Below, piece by piece: positions 1-10,958 of a DNA stretch of 64,000 bases. Numbering within the stretch: position 1 is the stretch's first letter; every line of letters begins with the position of its first letter. Made by a program: the position numbers and the translations under genes. The notes beneath the pieces were generated by a model that made no database searches, was not told where the DNA came from, and saw nothing but the letters and a program-made list of their open reading frames with translations. Source of the DNA: Diphasiastrum complanatum (Eukaryota > Streptophyta > Lycopodiopsida > Lycopodiales > Lycopodiaceae); assembly GCA_029204225.1 (NCBI GenBank), contig CM055112.1, positions 41,942,545 through 42,006,544 on the forward strand, in the 5' to 3' direction.

Positions 1-584
1 TTCAGGTTCTTAACAGGTTGAGGAACATTCTCATGTGAAGTGATCTTAGATCTACATCTAAACACCAAGATTTGACAAGATAGTGAAGCTAGTCTTGTGA
101 TTCACTAAGTGTGCTCATTCATTCACCTCTAAATCTTGTATTTATCACTTGCTGGAGTTTATAAACTTTTAGAAGTGTGGTTTACATGTGGTTTTACAGG
201 TTGAATCAATATCTTAGTGTGTTGATCATATGTTGATCAAGTTTGTTCATTACTAGGTAATCTTGGCATCCTAGTTTTGGGTATTTTCTAAGAATGCAAG
301 TAACTCTTCACACCATAACTTGATTTGGTCACTTGCTGGAAAGTTTGAGAGCTTAAGCAAGAGTGTGTTCAGGTTGGTTTGATTTTGTAATCCATTCTTA
401 GTGTGTGCAAAGTGTTGCATGTGTTTCAATCTTCCTTTCTATGCTTGGAAACCATCTAGGTTCAAGATAGAAGTGTTTTAGGGTCCTAAATCTTCATAGA
501 TCTCTTTATCTATCATTTGTTGAGAGAAAAGTGAGTGCTAAGTGCTTTAGGACAGAACCTAAAAGTTGAAGAAACATTAGAATC

Positions 585-3500
585 ATGGCTTCCAATGGTG
601 GGATCATGCTAGAGTCTAGTGAAAGGTTGAGTTCATCAAACTACTCTACTTGGAAAGTGAGGATGGAGTCCTTACTTGAGTTGAATGAACTCATGGACAT
701 AGTTGCAGAAATTGAAGAGAGACCTCTCACACTTCAAGAGCAACAAAGGTTTGATAAGAAGGCCAAAAGGGCTCTTCATATCATTAAAATGAATGTTACA
801 AATGAACTTCTCAAGGAAGTTGGAAAGTGTCAAAGTGCAAGTGAGGCATGGAATGCCTTAAAGAAGCTCTTTGAATCAAAGTCCACATCTAGGGTATTGA
901 CCCTAAGGAGACAAATATTTTCTAGTAGGCAAAGAGAGGGTGAAAGTGCTCATGCATTTATCTTGAGAGTTAAGTCCCTAAGTGATGATTTAGCATGCAT
1001 TGATGAGAACATAAAAGATGGTGAAATAGTCCAAGTTATGTTGAATGGTTTGCTAAATGAACATGCTAACCTTGTGCAAAGTTTTGCCATTCAAAGAGTC
1101 TTGCCAAGTGTGGTTGACTTGCAAGAAATCTTATTGGCTGAAGAACATAGGTTGCAATCAAAGCTTGATGGTGCATCCTTGCAAGGTGGAGGTGAAGAGG
1201 CTTTCTTCACAAAAGGCAAATTCAAGGGCAAAGGTAAAGGCAAAGGGAAATGGTCCAAAGGTGGTAACTTTGATCATGATGATCACTCTTCCTCTTCCTC
1301 TTCTACTAAGAACAATAAGTCAAAGTTCAAGTGCTTTTATTGTGGGATAAAAGGTCATTTTGCAAATGAATGTTATAAGAAGAAAAGAGAGCAAGGAGAG
1401 AGGCAAGGAAATCTTACAATAGATGAGGAAGAACATAACACATGTGAATCACTTGTTATGACTTCAAGTTTGTTAGCCAACATAGATGATAATGATCCTT
1501 GGTGGATTGATAGTGGAGCCTCATCTCACATTACAAGACATAAGGAATACTTTACATCCTTATTGTCTTATGAGGGAGAAGGTAACATCATCTACACTGC
1601 AAATGATGGTCAATGTGACATCAAAGGCATAGGCACTATTCCTATTTCCCTTTCAACAAATAGGAAAGCAAATCTTGAAAATGTTTTGTACATTCCTTCA
1701 ATCACTAAGAATTTGCTTAGTGTAAGTCAAATGATTGACAAAGGACTTGATGTGGAGTTCATTGGAGATGCATGTTTGATAAGTAAATGTGGATCCTTGA
1801 TTGCTCAAGGTAGGAGGCATGGTAAACTTTTCAAGCTTGATGCATGTGTGATCTCTAATCATGAAGGATGTATGGCTAGGGAGCAATTGACAAACCAAGA
1901 AGTTTGGCACAAGAGGTTGGGCCATCCCAACTTCAAATCTTTGGAGGTAATGGCAAAGAAAGAGCTTGTTCTTGGTCTCCCTAAAAGTCTTGTTGCAAAC
2001 AATAGTGTTTGTGAACATTGTGCCTTGTCCAAATCTCATAGACTTGCTTATTCTAGATCTACTTCTAGATCTAAAGAAGCTTTTCAACTTGTGCATTCTG
2101 ATATTCATTCTTCTAGTACAACTAGCAATGGTGGGGCAAAGATGTATGCAACTTTCATTGATGACTTTAGTAGGTATACTTGGATCTATCTTCTTAAAAG
2201 TAAGGATGAAGTGTTTGCTGCATTTGTCAAGTTCAAGAATGAAATGGAAAACCAATTCAATACAAAGATCAAATGCTTAAGATCTGATAATGGAGGGGAA
2301 TACACCTCAAATAGGTTCAAAGACTTTTGTATAGCACATGGGATTAAGAGGGAGATGTCTAGTCCTAGGACTCCACAACAGAATGGAGTGGCCGAGAGGA
2401 AGAATAGAACCCTTTGTGAATGTGCCAAGGCAATGAGACTACATGCTAATCTTGCTAAGTCTTTTTGGGGGGAAGCTTTAGCATGTGCTAACTATCTATG
2501 TAATAGATGGACAAGTGCTTCCTTGGACGGTAAAACTCCTCATGAGGTTCTTTATGGTAGAAGGCCGAGTGTCAAGCATTGTAGGATCTTTGGATGTACA
2601 TGTTTTGTCAATATCACACTTGATGATAGAACTAAAGAAGATCCTTCATCAAAGAAGGGTGTGTTTGTTGGCTATAGTGAAGTAAGCAAGGCTTACAAAG
2701 TGTACATTCCTTCTACAAAGAAAGTTGTCATAAGTAGGGATGTCATCTTTCATGAAGAGAATGTTTCCAATGTTGTTGATGTTGATGTTGATGTGCCTAC
2801 TAATCATCGTGATGTGCAAGATGTCTTGGATGAAGATGGAGATGCCACTCCAAAGCAAACTTCAAGGAAGACTCAAAGGCAAAGGGCTAAGCCATCAAGG
2901 CTAACCTATGATGAAAAAGGAAAGCAAGTGGTGGACAACTCTAACTTTGCTTTTCTTACCTCTTTTGATGAACCAACTTGTGTAGGTGAAGCAATTCAAA
3001 AGAAGGAATGGATCCAAGCCATGGATCATGAGCATCAAGCACTCATCAAAAGCAACACATGGAGGTTGGTAAAGCTTCCAAAGGACAAGAAGGCAATTGG
3101 TTGTAAGTGGATCTTCAAGATCAAGACAAATCAAGATGGATCAATCAACAAGTACAAGGCAAGGTTGGTGGCAAAGGGGTATGCTCAAGAATATGGTATT
3201 GACTATGATGAGACCTTTGCACCCGTGGCAAAGATGGTAACTATTCGAATCCTAATCTCTCTTGCAACTCTTTATGATTGGGATATGTGGCAAATGGATG
3301 TTACTAATGCCTTCTTGAATGGTGATCTTGAAGAAGATATTTACATGGAGCAACCCGAGGGCTATGTTTCACATGATGAGCCTAATCATGTGTGCTATCT
3401 CCAAAAGAGTTTGTATGGGCTAAAGCAAGCACCAAGGAGTTGGTATGCTAAGCTCAATTCCTTCTTACTTTCTCAAAACTTTGTTATGAGTGAGTATGAT

Positions 3501-4520
3501 CATTCTCTCTACTTTAGATTGAATGAAAATGATATCACTTTACTTTTGATCTATGTTGATGACATTATCTTAAGTGGTGGTAACAATCTAGATATAGATG
3601 AAATCAAGATGGCACTCAAAAGAGAGTTTGAAATTCAAGATCTTGGTAAACTTCATTATATCTTAGGAATAGAGATTATTAGAACTTCTAAATCTACATT
3701 CATATGTCAAGAAAAGTATGTTAACTCTATTTTAAAAAGGTTTCATATGGAAGATTGTAAAGTTGTTTCTACTCCTATGGAATCAAATGTAAAGCTAACT
3801 ACAAGAAGTAATGAAAGATCCTTCAAGGACATTACTCTCTATAGAAAGCTAATAGGATCTCTTATATGGTTAACCATCACAAGACCTGATCTAAGCTTTG
3901 TGGTTGGTAAACTAAGTCAATTTATGCAAGATCCTAGTGAGGCTCATTGGAAGCTCTACATCTCGGGATCTAGAGATTTTGGCATCTTGTATGGAGGTAC
4001 TACACCTAACCTTTGTGGATTTTCAGATTCAGATTTTGCAGGTGATCAAATGGATAGGAAGTCAACAAGTGCCTTTGCAATCTATCTTGGAGATGGAGTG
4101 GTCTCATGGCTATCAAAGAAGCAACCAACTATCTCTCTATCTTCCACCGAAGCCGAGTACAAGGCATTAACAACATGCACCAAGGAGATTCTTTGGATCA
4201 AGAGGATGTTATTGGATCTTCACTTGCTGGAACCAGAGAAGACTCCAATCATACTTTGTGATAACCTTTCAGCCCAAAGCTTGGCAAGCAATCCTGTTTT
4301 TCATGCAAGGAGCAAGCACATTGAGATTGCTCACCATTTTGTGAGAGATCAAGTCATTGCCAAAGAGGTGGAGCTTCAACATGTCTCTTCAAAGGAGTGT
4401 GTGGCTGATATCTTCACCAAACCATTGGGAAAGGACCTATATTTAATGCATAGATCTAATCTTGGAATGTGCTCAAAGACTATGTTGAAACTAGCATCCA
4501 ATGTTGAAGAGGGAGTGTGA
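585..4520 (+). CDS. Ty1/copia gag-pol polyprotein, single uninterrupted frame
   Basis: A 1311-residue polyprotein with the copia domain order. Residues about 10-190 are a UBN2-type gag, followed by a Gly/Lys-rich linker and a CCHC zinc knuckle starting at C250. The aspartic protease has DSGASSH at D309. The integrase has an HHCC zinc region near residue 441 (WHKRLGH) and a DD35E triad near D506, D568 and E604 (QQNGVAERKN). Reverse transcriptase carries YVDD at 990-993. RNase H at the C-terminus shows FAGDQMDRKST and SSTEAEY. Length is normal for copia. One oddity: near residue 1121 the sequence reads HWK-L-YISGS where Copia-2 has HWKNAKRVLRYIS, an in-frame loss of about six residues before RNase H. 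It probably acts in cytoplasmic virus-like particles; activity is not shown. Confidence 0.95.
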   Translation: MASNGGIMLESSERLSSSNYSTWKVRMESLLELNELMDIVAEIEERPLTLQEQQRFDKKAKRALHIIKMNVTNELLKEVGKCQSASEAWNALKKLFESKSTSRVLTLRRQIFSSRQREGESAHAFILRVKSLSDDLACIDENIKDGEIVQVMLNGLLNEHANLVQSFAIQRVLPSVVDLQEILLAEEHRLQSKLDGASLQGGGEEAFFTKGKFKGKGKGKGKWSKGGNFDHDDHSSSSSSTKNNKSKFKCFYCGIKGHFANECYKKKREQGERQGNLTIDEEEHNTCESLVMTSSLLANIDDNDPWWIDSGASSHITRHKEYFTSLLSYEGEGNIIYTANDGQCDIKGIGTIPISLSTNRKANLENVLYIPSITKNLLSVSQMIDKGLDVEFIGDACLISKCGSLIAQGRRHGKLFKLDACVISNHEGCMAREQLTNQEVWHKRLGHPNFKSLEVMAKKELVLGLPKSLVANNSVCEHCALSKSHRLAYSRSTSRSKEAFQLVHSDIHSSSTTSNGGAKMYATFIDDFSRYTWIYLLKSKDEVFAAFVKFKNEMENQFNTKIKCLRSDNGGEYTSNRFKDFCIAHGIKREMSSPRTPQQNGVAERKNRTLCECAKAMRLHANLAKSFWGEALACANYLCNRWTSASLDGKTPHEVLYGRRPSVKHCRIFGCTCFVNITLDDRTKEDPSSKKGVFVGYSEVSKAYKVYIPSTKKVVISRDVIFHEENVSNVVDVDVDVPTNHRDVQDVLDEDGDATPKQTSRKTQRQRAKPSRLTYDEKGKQVVDNSNFAFLTSFDEPTCVGEAIQKKEWIQAMDHEHQALIKSNTWRLVKLPKDKKAIGCKWIFKIKTNQDGSINKYKARLVAKGYAQEYGIDYDETFAPVAKMVTIRILISLATLYDWDMWQMDVTNAFLNGDLEEDIYMEQPEGYVSHDEPNHVCYLQKSLYGLKQAPRSWYAKLNSFLLSQNFVMSEYDHSLYFRLNENDITLLLIYVDDIILSGGNNLDIDEIKMALKREFEIQDLGKLHYILGIEIIRTSKSTFICQEKYVNSILKRFHMEDCKVVSTPMESNVKLTTRSNERSFKDITLYRKLIGSLIWLTITRPDLSFVVGKLSQFMQDPSEAHWKLYISGSRDFGILYGGTTPNLCGFSDSDFAGDQMDRKSTSAFAIYLGDGVVSWLSKKQPTISLSSTEAEYKALTTCTKEILWIKRMLLDLHLLEPEKTPIILCDNLSAQSLASNPVFHARSKHIEIAHHFVRDQVIAKEVELQHVSSKECVADIFTKPLGKDLYLMHRSNLGMCSKTMLKLASNVEEGV

Positions 4521-5170
4521 AAATTGTCAACATTTCCTAGCTAGTTTGAGGCCTAAATTGGCTAAAATTGTAAATAGTTTTGGTTCTAGAGTTTCACACG
4601 TGTGAACCAGGCCACAATGTTTTTATTTACTGTATTTTTTCAGTATGATGAAGTGTCAAACTTCATACCCTTCAAAATGAGACCATTTTGATGTATTTTG
4701 GTCATATAAGCCATTTTTAGCTATTTTTCCTATATAGGGAATATCTAGGGTCAAGTACCTTCTAGAGAGAGGAGAGAGAGTCATCTTCCTCATCCATAAA
4801 TAGTAGGGAAGTCGTGGAGAACAGGTTGGAGAAACCTTTTGTATGCTTCATTGAGATCAATAGATCATTGTCATTGTTTCTTCCTCCATTGAGAGCATTG
4901 TTGTGTGTATTGTCTTCAAGCTATTGTGTATGATCTTAGGTGCTTTCCAAAAGTGATAGGCTGATGTATTATGGACTGTATAATGCTATTTTGGGCCGCA
5001 CTTGATGTTTATGGAAGTTTCCATTTGTGATAAATGCTTTTTGATCAAGTTCTTTGCATTCTAGGTAGCATAGAATGTGTTGCCAATTCCTAGCTTATGT
5101 AGTTTGGAGTGCAAGCATTCAAGCCAATGATCTTGGAGTTTAGATCCACTTAGGATCTGTATTTTTCACA
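4516..5170 (+). repeat. 3' LTR of Copia-1
   Basis: It begins TGTGAAAATTG right after the purine tract gaagagggag and ends tttttcaca, giving complementary TGTG/CACA ends over 655 bp. The polyprotein stop lies in its first bases. It contains the palindrome TTCACACGTGTGAA at 4593-4606, with a G-box core. No 5' partner is in the window to compare for age. Confidence 0.85.
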
Positions 5171-5513
5171 TTAGGTACCTATCCAGTGATCTAACCCTTG
5201 TTGACAGGCGGGAGGGTTATAATACGCAAGATCTTCGACCCTACAGTGGCGCCGATGCCGGGGATAGGTTTCCACTAACTAGTTTAGCTGCATTTTAGCT
5301 ATTTTCTTGTTTTTTAGAGTAGTTTTAGGTAGATTTTTGGGTGTTTAGAGATAGTTTTCTGTATTTTTTTTTGTGTTTGGACTGTTCACAGCTAGCGAAG
5401 AGTTGTGAGAGGTTAGAGGAGGCCTCGAACAGCCTCTAAGGGCTTGAAACCCAAACCAATCAGCCAAAAAATCCAAAAAACACACCAATGTGCATTTTGG
5501 AGAGAAAAAGAAT
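5171..5513 (+). repeat. Fragment of gypsy LTR end, PBS and leader (Gypsy-B family)
   Basis: It is near-identical to 42346-42690 of Gypsy-B: the last part of the LTR, the PBS at 5247-5264 (TGGCGCCGATGCCGGGGA, complementary to the 3' end of plant tRNA-Asp with one mismatch to the usual version), and the start of the leader. Copia-1 cut it on the left and Copia-2 on the right. The leader resumes briefly at 10921-10958. Confidence 0.85.
5247..5264 (+). promoter_or_regulatory. tRNA-Asp-type primer-binding site
   Basis: TGGCGCCGATGCCGGGGA starts one base after the LTR end ctaca. Athila-like plant gypsy elements use this class of PBS. It is an orphan remnant here. Confidence 0.8.
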
Positions 5514-6112
5514 GAGGACCTGTCCACACGTGTGAAATGACACTTTTAATATTCAGATCTATATTGATTAGCTTTCATTTGAGTCTAATATGACATCTCC
5601 TAAATTATAGGAGTTAGGTCCTAGATTGTAGGAATCTAGAAGGTCAACACAAACCACCAATGGATGATGTGGCAAACTTGATAGATCTTATCCAAAGTGG
5701 ATATGGATAAGTATAATGAGCTGTCCTACACGTGCTGGATGAAGCTTAGAGAGAGATTATGGTGAATTTGTACTTGATCCATGATGGATCCATTATTGAG
5801 CTAATGATGAGAAATCTTGGTTTGTGAAGCTATCATTGTGTTTTGACTCTCTTAAACACTTTCTTTGTGGATGAATGCTTTGTAAATGATAAGTAAACTA
5901 TTTTTCTATTATCAGGCCATACAGTAGCTGTACTTCACACGTGTGAAGCCGTGGATCATCTTTTTTATTGTTCTTGCTTGGAAACACAAAGATTGTCAAG
6001 TAGAAGCTAGATTTGGAAGCTAGTCTTGATATAGATCAAGATCCCAAGATACCAATCACTCTTTGTGATTATTTGTAGATCAATTTCAGTCCATAAACTC
6101 TGAAATTTGACA
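5514..6112 (+). repeat. 5' LTR of Copia-2, missing its first ~70 bp
   Basis: It aligns with the 3' LTR from gaggacctgtccacac (5514) to the end aaatttgaca (6112). The first ~70 bp present at 10253-10320 are absent. It has palindromic CACACGTGTG at 5525-5534 and CTTCACACGTGTGAAG at 5933-5948. Confidence 0.88.
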
Positions 6113-6125
6113 TGGTATCAGAGCC
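6113..6125 (+). promoter_or_regulatory. Initiator tRNA-Met primer-binding site of Copia-2
   Basis: TGGTATCAGAGCC directly follows the LTR terminal CA, the standard copia PBS. Confidence 0.92.
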
Positions 6126-6725
6126 AAGTCAAAGAGCTTGATTGATGATCCAAGAATATTCATTTTGGTGAAAGCATTGGTGCTAGAGTCACTTTGAAGG
6201 AGAGCAACCTTTACTAATAGTTTACTTGTGATGTTGAGGTTCAGATTAGTGTGTAAAGTTTAGAAGTACTTCTCACACGTGTGAGAGGCTGCTGGAGTTG
6301 TACTTTCACCAAAACTTTGTGTTTTTTCAATATTTGAGCTTCAAACAAGTTGTGTAGAGTGATGTGCTTATGAAAAACTATTGTTTCCATTATAGATTTG
6401 ATGAGTAAATGGTGTTAGAATCTTATTAAACTTACAAATCCTTGTGAGAGAGTTTGAGGCTTATGTTTTTAGTTCAAGAGTGAAACTAAAACCAATTCTA
6501 AACATCATAGGAAGGCATTGGCACTTCCAAAAATCAAATCCAAGATTCTAAGTGAATAGATTGTGTAGAATACACTTTCCCAAAATCTTTTTGAGTTCAA
6601 GATCATTATAGATCTTGCTTCTTGAGTCTAGTGAGATTCAAGAAAGTAGCATTTAGCTAAATTCTGAGAAAGAAAAAAGGAAGAGCCTTTGAATAGTACA
6701 TCTGTTGTACTTGTTACTAGTTAGA

Positions 6726-9700
6726 ATGGGTTCAATTGGAGCCTATCTTCTTGAGGCTAGTGAAAGGCTAAATTCTAATAATTATTCAACTTGGAAAGTA
6801 AGAATGGAGTCACTACTAGTGCTCCAAGATATGTTTGATCTTGTCATAGGAGAGGAAGAATAACCTCAAGGAGGTCAAGATCAAGTGAGGTACAAAAAGA
6901 GAGCTAGACTAGCATTACATTGCTTGAAAATGAATGTTAGTAATGAACTTCTAAAGGAAGTAGCATCTTGTACCTCGGCCAAGGAGGCATGAAACTACCT
7001 CAAAGGGATTTATGAATCCAAAAATACCTCTAGAGTGCTTATGATTAGAAATAAAGTTCTTCAAAGCATTAGAGGGAATGATGAGAGTGCTCAAGAGTAT
7101 GTCTTGAGAATTAAATCTCTCAACAAAGAACTTTCCATCATTAGTGAGGGTATTCATGATGATGAACTTGTTCAAATCATCTTGAATGGTCTTGGAGATG
7201 AGTTCTCCAATCTTGTACAAAGCTTTGCTATTCAAGATGCACTACCTTCCATAGACAAGCTTCATAGTGTGCTTGTAGCCAAGGAGAGTAGGATCCTTCA
7301 TGTCAAGAAAAGGATTGGATCCTTAAAGTTGCATGATGGTGATGAGAAGGCCAACTTCTCAAGCAAGGGAAAGGCAAAGTCAAAGAAGAAGATCCAACAC
7401 AAGGAGACCAAGAATGATGATCAACCATCAAGCTCCAAAGGTGGAAAGAAGAACAAAGCCAAACTCAAGTGCTTCTTTTGTGGAAAGAAGGGGCACTTTG
7501 CATCCGAGTGTTTCAAGAAGAAGAATGCACAAGGAGAGAGCAAACAAGGCAACCTCACTCTTGAGGAAGATGAGGATGAAGTGGATTCATCCTTGATGGC
7601 TTCTACATCAACATCAAAGAGCTACTCCAATGACACATGGTAGATTGATAGTGGGGCTAGTTGCCACATGACATTCCAAAAGAATTTTTTCTCAACTCTT
7701 GTACCTTTTGTAGGTTGTAAAAAGTCTATTCTAACAGCAAGTGATCAAGAATGTAGAATAGATGGAGTGGGAACTATTCCCTTAAGTCTTGGATCCTCTA
7801 GAAGAGTAGATCTTGATAATGTACTCTATGTTCCTACACTCACTAAGAATTTGTTAAGTGTAGGACAATTGATGGATGATGGCTTAGATGTCCATTTTAA
7901 GCAAGGATATGATGAATAATACTTGCATTGTAGAGGGATTCAAGCAAGGAAGGCTTTTTAAGCTTGATGCTAATGTTTTTCTTGGAAGAGTGAACATGAT
8001 GAAGGAGGAGCTCAATCAAGTGGAGCTTTGGCATAAGAGGTTGGGCCACCCAAACTTCAAATCTATGGAGATGCTATGCATCAAGGATCTTGCTCTTGGC
8101 TTCCAAAGACACTCTCAAAGTGTGGAAAGAGTTGTGAAGCTTGTAGCCTCTCAAAGGCACGCAAGCTACCTTTTGATATCTCTTCCACTAGATCTACAAA
8201 AGCATTAGACCTTATTAATAGTGATGTGCACTCTTTTTCTCAAGAATCTAATGGAGGTGCATCTATGTATGTATCTTTTATTGATGATTACTCTAGATAC
8301 ACTTGGATTGAACTTTTGGATTCCAAAAGTAAAATGTTTGAAGCTTTTGTTAAGTTCAAAACTCTAGTTGAAAATCAACTTGATGCTAGAATTAAAGTAT
8401 TGAGGAGTGATAATGGTGGAGAGTATATTTCCACCAAGATGATAGAGTTTTGTAAATCCAATGGCATTAAGAGAGAACTTACATGTACTTATAGTCCTCA
8501 ACAAAATGGAATAGCCGAGAGGATGAATAGAACACTATGTTATTGTGCTAAGGCTTTAAGGTTAGATGCATCTCTACCTAAGTCCTTTTGGGGAGAGGCT
8601 ATTATTTGTGCAACTTATTTGTGTAATAGATTGCCATGTAAGCCCATTGGAGGCATAATATCTTATGAGACTCTATTTTGTAAGAAGCCGAATCTTAAAG
8701 ATCTAAGAATTTTCGGATCTACTTGCTATGTTTTTCAAGCATTAGATACAAGAAAAAAGGATGATCCTACTTCTATTAAAGGGATCTTTGTTGGTTATGC
8801 TGAAAATAACAAAGGATATAGAGTCTATAATCCTGTCACTAAGAAGATTTTAGTGAGTAGAGATGTTACTTTTGATGAAGGTAACTATTTCAAGTTGAAT
8901 GAAAAAGCTTCTAGTCCATCTTATGTCAAGGATCTTGTAAGTTTTGAGGAGGAGCCTACATGTGATCAAGATCTTGAAGATCCATCTCAAGATCCAAGGA
9001 CTCCAAGGAGATCTACAAGAAGGAAGGCCGAGCCCTCAAGGCTCACCTATGTTGACAAAGGTGAACAAAGGGAAGATCTACATTCACTTACCTCTTACAC
9101 TTTTCTAACTTCTATGTTTGATGAGCCAAGTTGCTTTGAAGAAGCTATGGAGTCACAAGAATGGAGGGATGCCATGCAAAAGGAGTATGATACTCTTATG
9201 GAGAATCATACATGGAAGCTTGTGGATCTTCCTCAAGGAAGAAAGCCACTTGAGTGCAAATGGATCTATATAAAATCATCATTCTCATTTTGTATGTTGA
9301 TGACATTATCCTTAGTGGAAATGATCTTGATGGTATACAAGAAGTAAAAGTAGCATTGTTTAAGGAGTTTAAGATGGTAGGTCTTGGTAATCTTCATTTC
9401 ATATTAGAAATATAAGTTTCAAGAGGAAATCTAAATATGCTTCTTCTATCTTAGAAAAGTTTGAAATGAAAGATTGTAAAGGAGTAGAAACTCCTACGGA
9501 GCAAAATGTAAAAGTTTCCAATAGTGATGATGAAGCATCCTTTGAGGACATCACACTATATAGGAGACTTGTAGGCTCTTTGATCTATCTTACTATAACT
9601 AGACCTGATCTAAGTTATAGTGTAGGCAAACTAAGCCAATCTATGCAAAACCCATTGGTTTGTCATTGGAAAAATGCAAAAAGAGTGTTGAGGTACATCT

Positions 9701-10245
9701 CGGCCACCAAGAACTTTGGCATTTTATATGATGGATCTAATCTAGCCTTAAGGGCATATTTGGATGCTGATTTTGCAGGTGATAAAGTGGATAGGAGGTC
9801 CACAAGTGCTTTTGTTACCTTTCTTTGCAGTGGCATAGTGTCTTGGCTTTCCAAAAAGCAAGATACTATCTCTCTATCTTCAACCGAATCGGAATACAAG
9901 GCACTAACATCCACAACAAAGGAGATTCTATGGTTGAAGAGGCTTTTGGTGGAATTCCAAGTCATGGAGGCCAAGGAGAAGCCAACAATATTTTGTGACA
10001 ACTAATCAAGCCAAGCATTAGCAACCAATCCCACATTCCATGCAAGGAGCAAGCACATAGAGATTGCTCACCATTTTGTGAGGGAAAAGGTTCAAGAAAA
10101 GGAGATCAAGCTACATCATGTGTCTTCTTCAGATTGCCTTGCTGATCTACTCACTAAAGCCTTGCCAAAGGCTTCATTTATCAAGTTAAGATCAGCCTTA
10201 GGTGTTGTAAATAGATGTACTATAGTTGTATCATGTAAAAATTGA
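6726..10245 (+). pseudogene. Copia-2 gag-pol pseudogene
   Basis: The start is the ATG at 6726 (MGSIGAYLLEASERL, like the Copia-1 start region). Gag is broken by a TAA near 6861 and a TGA near 6990. The stretch 7035-7643 is open and holds a CCHC knuckle (CFFCGKKGHFASEC). A TAG near 7641 replaces Trp ahead of the protease DSGASCH. The frame shifts near 7915 and again around 8100; integrase follows, with SDNGGEY and QQNGIAERMN. Near 9275 the frame jumps from ECKWIY straight to the YVDD region, so about 200 residues of RT are missing. RNase H (9466-10005) keeps SSTESEY, then a TAA interrupts the tail, which stays readable to 10245. It cannot make a working RT. Confidence 0.92.
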
Positions 10246-10252
10246 GGAGGAG

Positions 10253-10920
10253 TGTTAGAATTTAGCAATTTTCACATGGTTTTTGATGAATATTAGACAT
10301 CTATGTGGATCCACACGCGTGAGGAACCTGTCCACACGTGTGAAATGACACTTTTAATATTCAGATCTATTTTGATTAGCTTTCATTTGAGTCTAATATG
10401 ACATCTCCTAAGTTATAGGAATTAGGTCCTAGATCGTAGGAATCTAGAAGGTCAACACAAACCACCAATGGATGATGTGGCAAACTTGATAGATCTTATC
10501 CAAAGTGGATATGGATAAGTACAATGAGCTGTCCTACACGTGCTGGATGAAGCTTAGAGAGAGATTATGGTGAATTTGAACTTGATCCATGATGGATCCA
10601 TTATTGAGCTAATGATGAGAAATCTTGGTTTGTGAAGCTATCATTGTGTTTTGACTCTCTTAAGCACTTTTTTTGTGGATGAATGCTTTGTAAATGATAA
10701 GTAAACTATTTCTCTGTTATCAGGCCGTACAGTAGCTGTACTTCACACGTGTGAAGCCGTGGATCATCTTTTTGATTGTTCTTGCTTGGAAACACAAAGA
10801 TTGTCAAGTAGAAGCTAGATTTGGAAGCTAGTCTTGATATAGATCAAGATCCCAAGCTACCAATCACTCTTTGTGATCATTTCTATATCAATTTCAGTCC
10901 ATAAACTCTAAAATTTGACA
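10253..10920 (+). repeat. 3' LTR of Copia-2
   Basis: TGTTAGAATTTAGC to aaatttgaca, 668 bp, right after gaggaggag. It carries CACACGTGTG at 10333-10342 and CTTCACACGTGTGAAG at 10741-10756. Differences from the 5' LTR are scattered single bases, suggesting a moderately old insertion. Confidence 0.92.
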
Positions 10921-10958
10921 GGCAGCAGCTCCAGGGTACTGTCCCAAACCTGCATAGA
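10921..10958 (+). repeat. Short continuation of the gypsy leader
   Basis: ggcagcagctccagggtact and the following bases match 42751-42790 of Gypsy-B with few changes, then stop where the next LTR begins. It is the right-hand flank of the Copia-2 insertion; about 60 bp of leader present in Gypsy-B are missing between the two halves. Confidence 0.7.

Larger units (their letters stand above)
1..5170 (+). mobile_element. Copia-1, Ty1/copia LTR retrotransposon, 5' end outside the window
   Basis: The window opens inside this element. Bases 1-584 are non-coding leader before the polyprotein start; the 5' LTR and PBS are not visible. A single open frame (585-4520) is followed by a purine-rich tract and the 3' LTR (4516-5170). 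Immediately after the LTR the sequence continues as a gypsy LTR (ttaggtacctatccagtg at 5171), which matches 42346 onward, so Copia-1 inserted into a gypsy LTR. TTAGG after the LTR could be one half of a 5-bp target duplication; the other half lies outside. Orientation is read from the ORF and the LTR order. Confidence 0.93.
5514..10920 (+). mobile_element. Copia-2, decayed Ty1/copia element with both LTRs
   Basis: The two LTRs (5514-6112 and 10253-10920) are highly similar. The 5' LTR lacks about the first 70 bp. The PBS at 6113-6125 (TGGTATCAGAGCC) complements initiator tRNA-Met. The internal region has a leader, a gag-pol pseudogene with several stops and a large RT deletion, and a polypurine tract (gaggaggag) before the 3' LTR. 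It split a gypsy leader: gypsy sequence lies on both sides. Confidence 0.93.

Noticed and set aside
1698-2255. Minus-strand open frames inside the Copia-1 polyprotein
   Set aside because: Shadow frames of a well-supported plus-strand gene.
6113-6125. tRNA gene suggested by the tRNA-like sequence (also 42420 and 56658)
   Set aside because: These are short primer-binding sites at LTR ends; no cloverleaf surrounds them.
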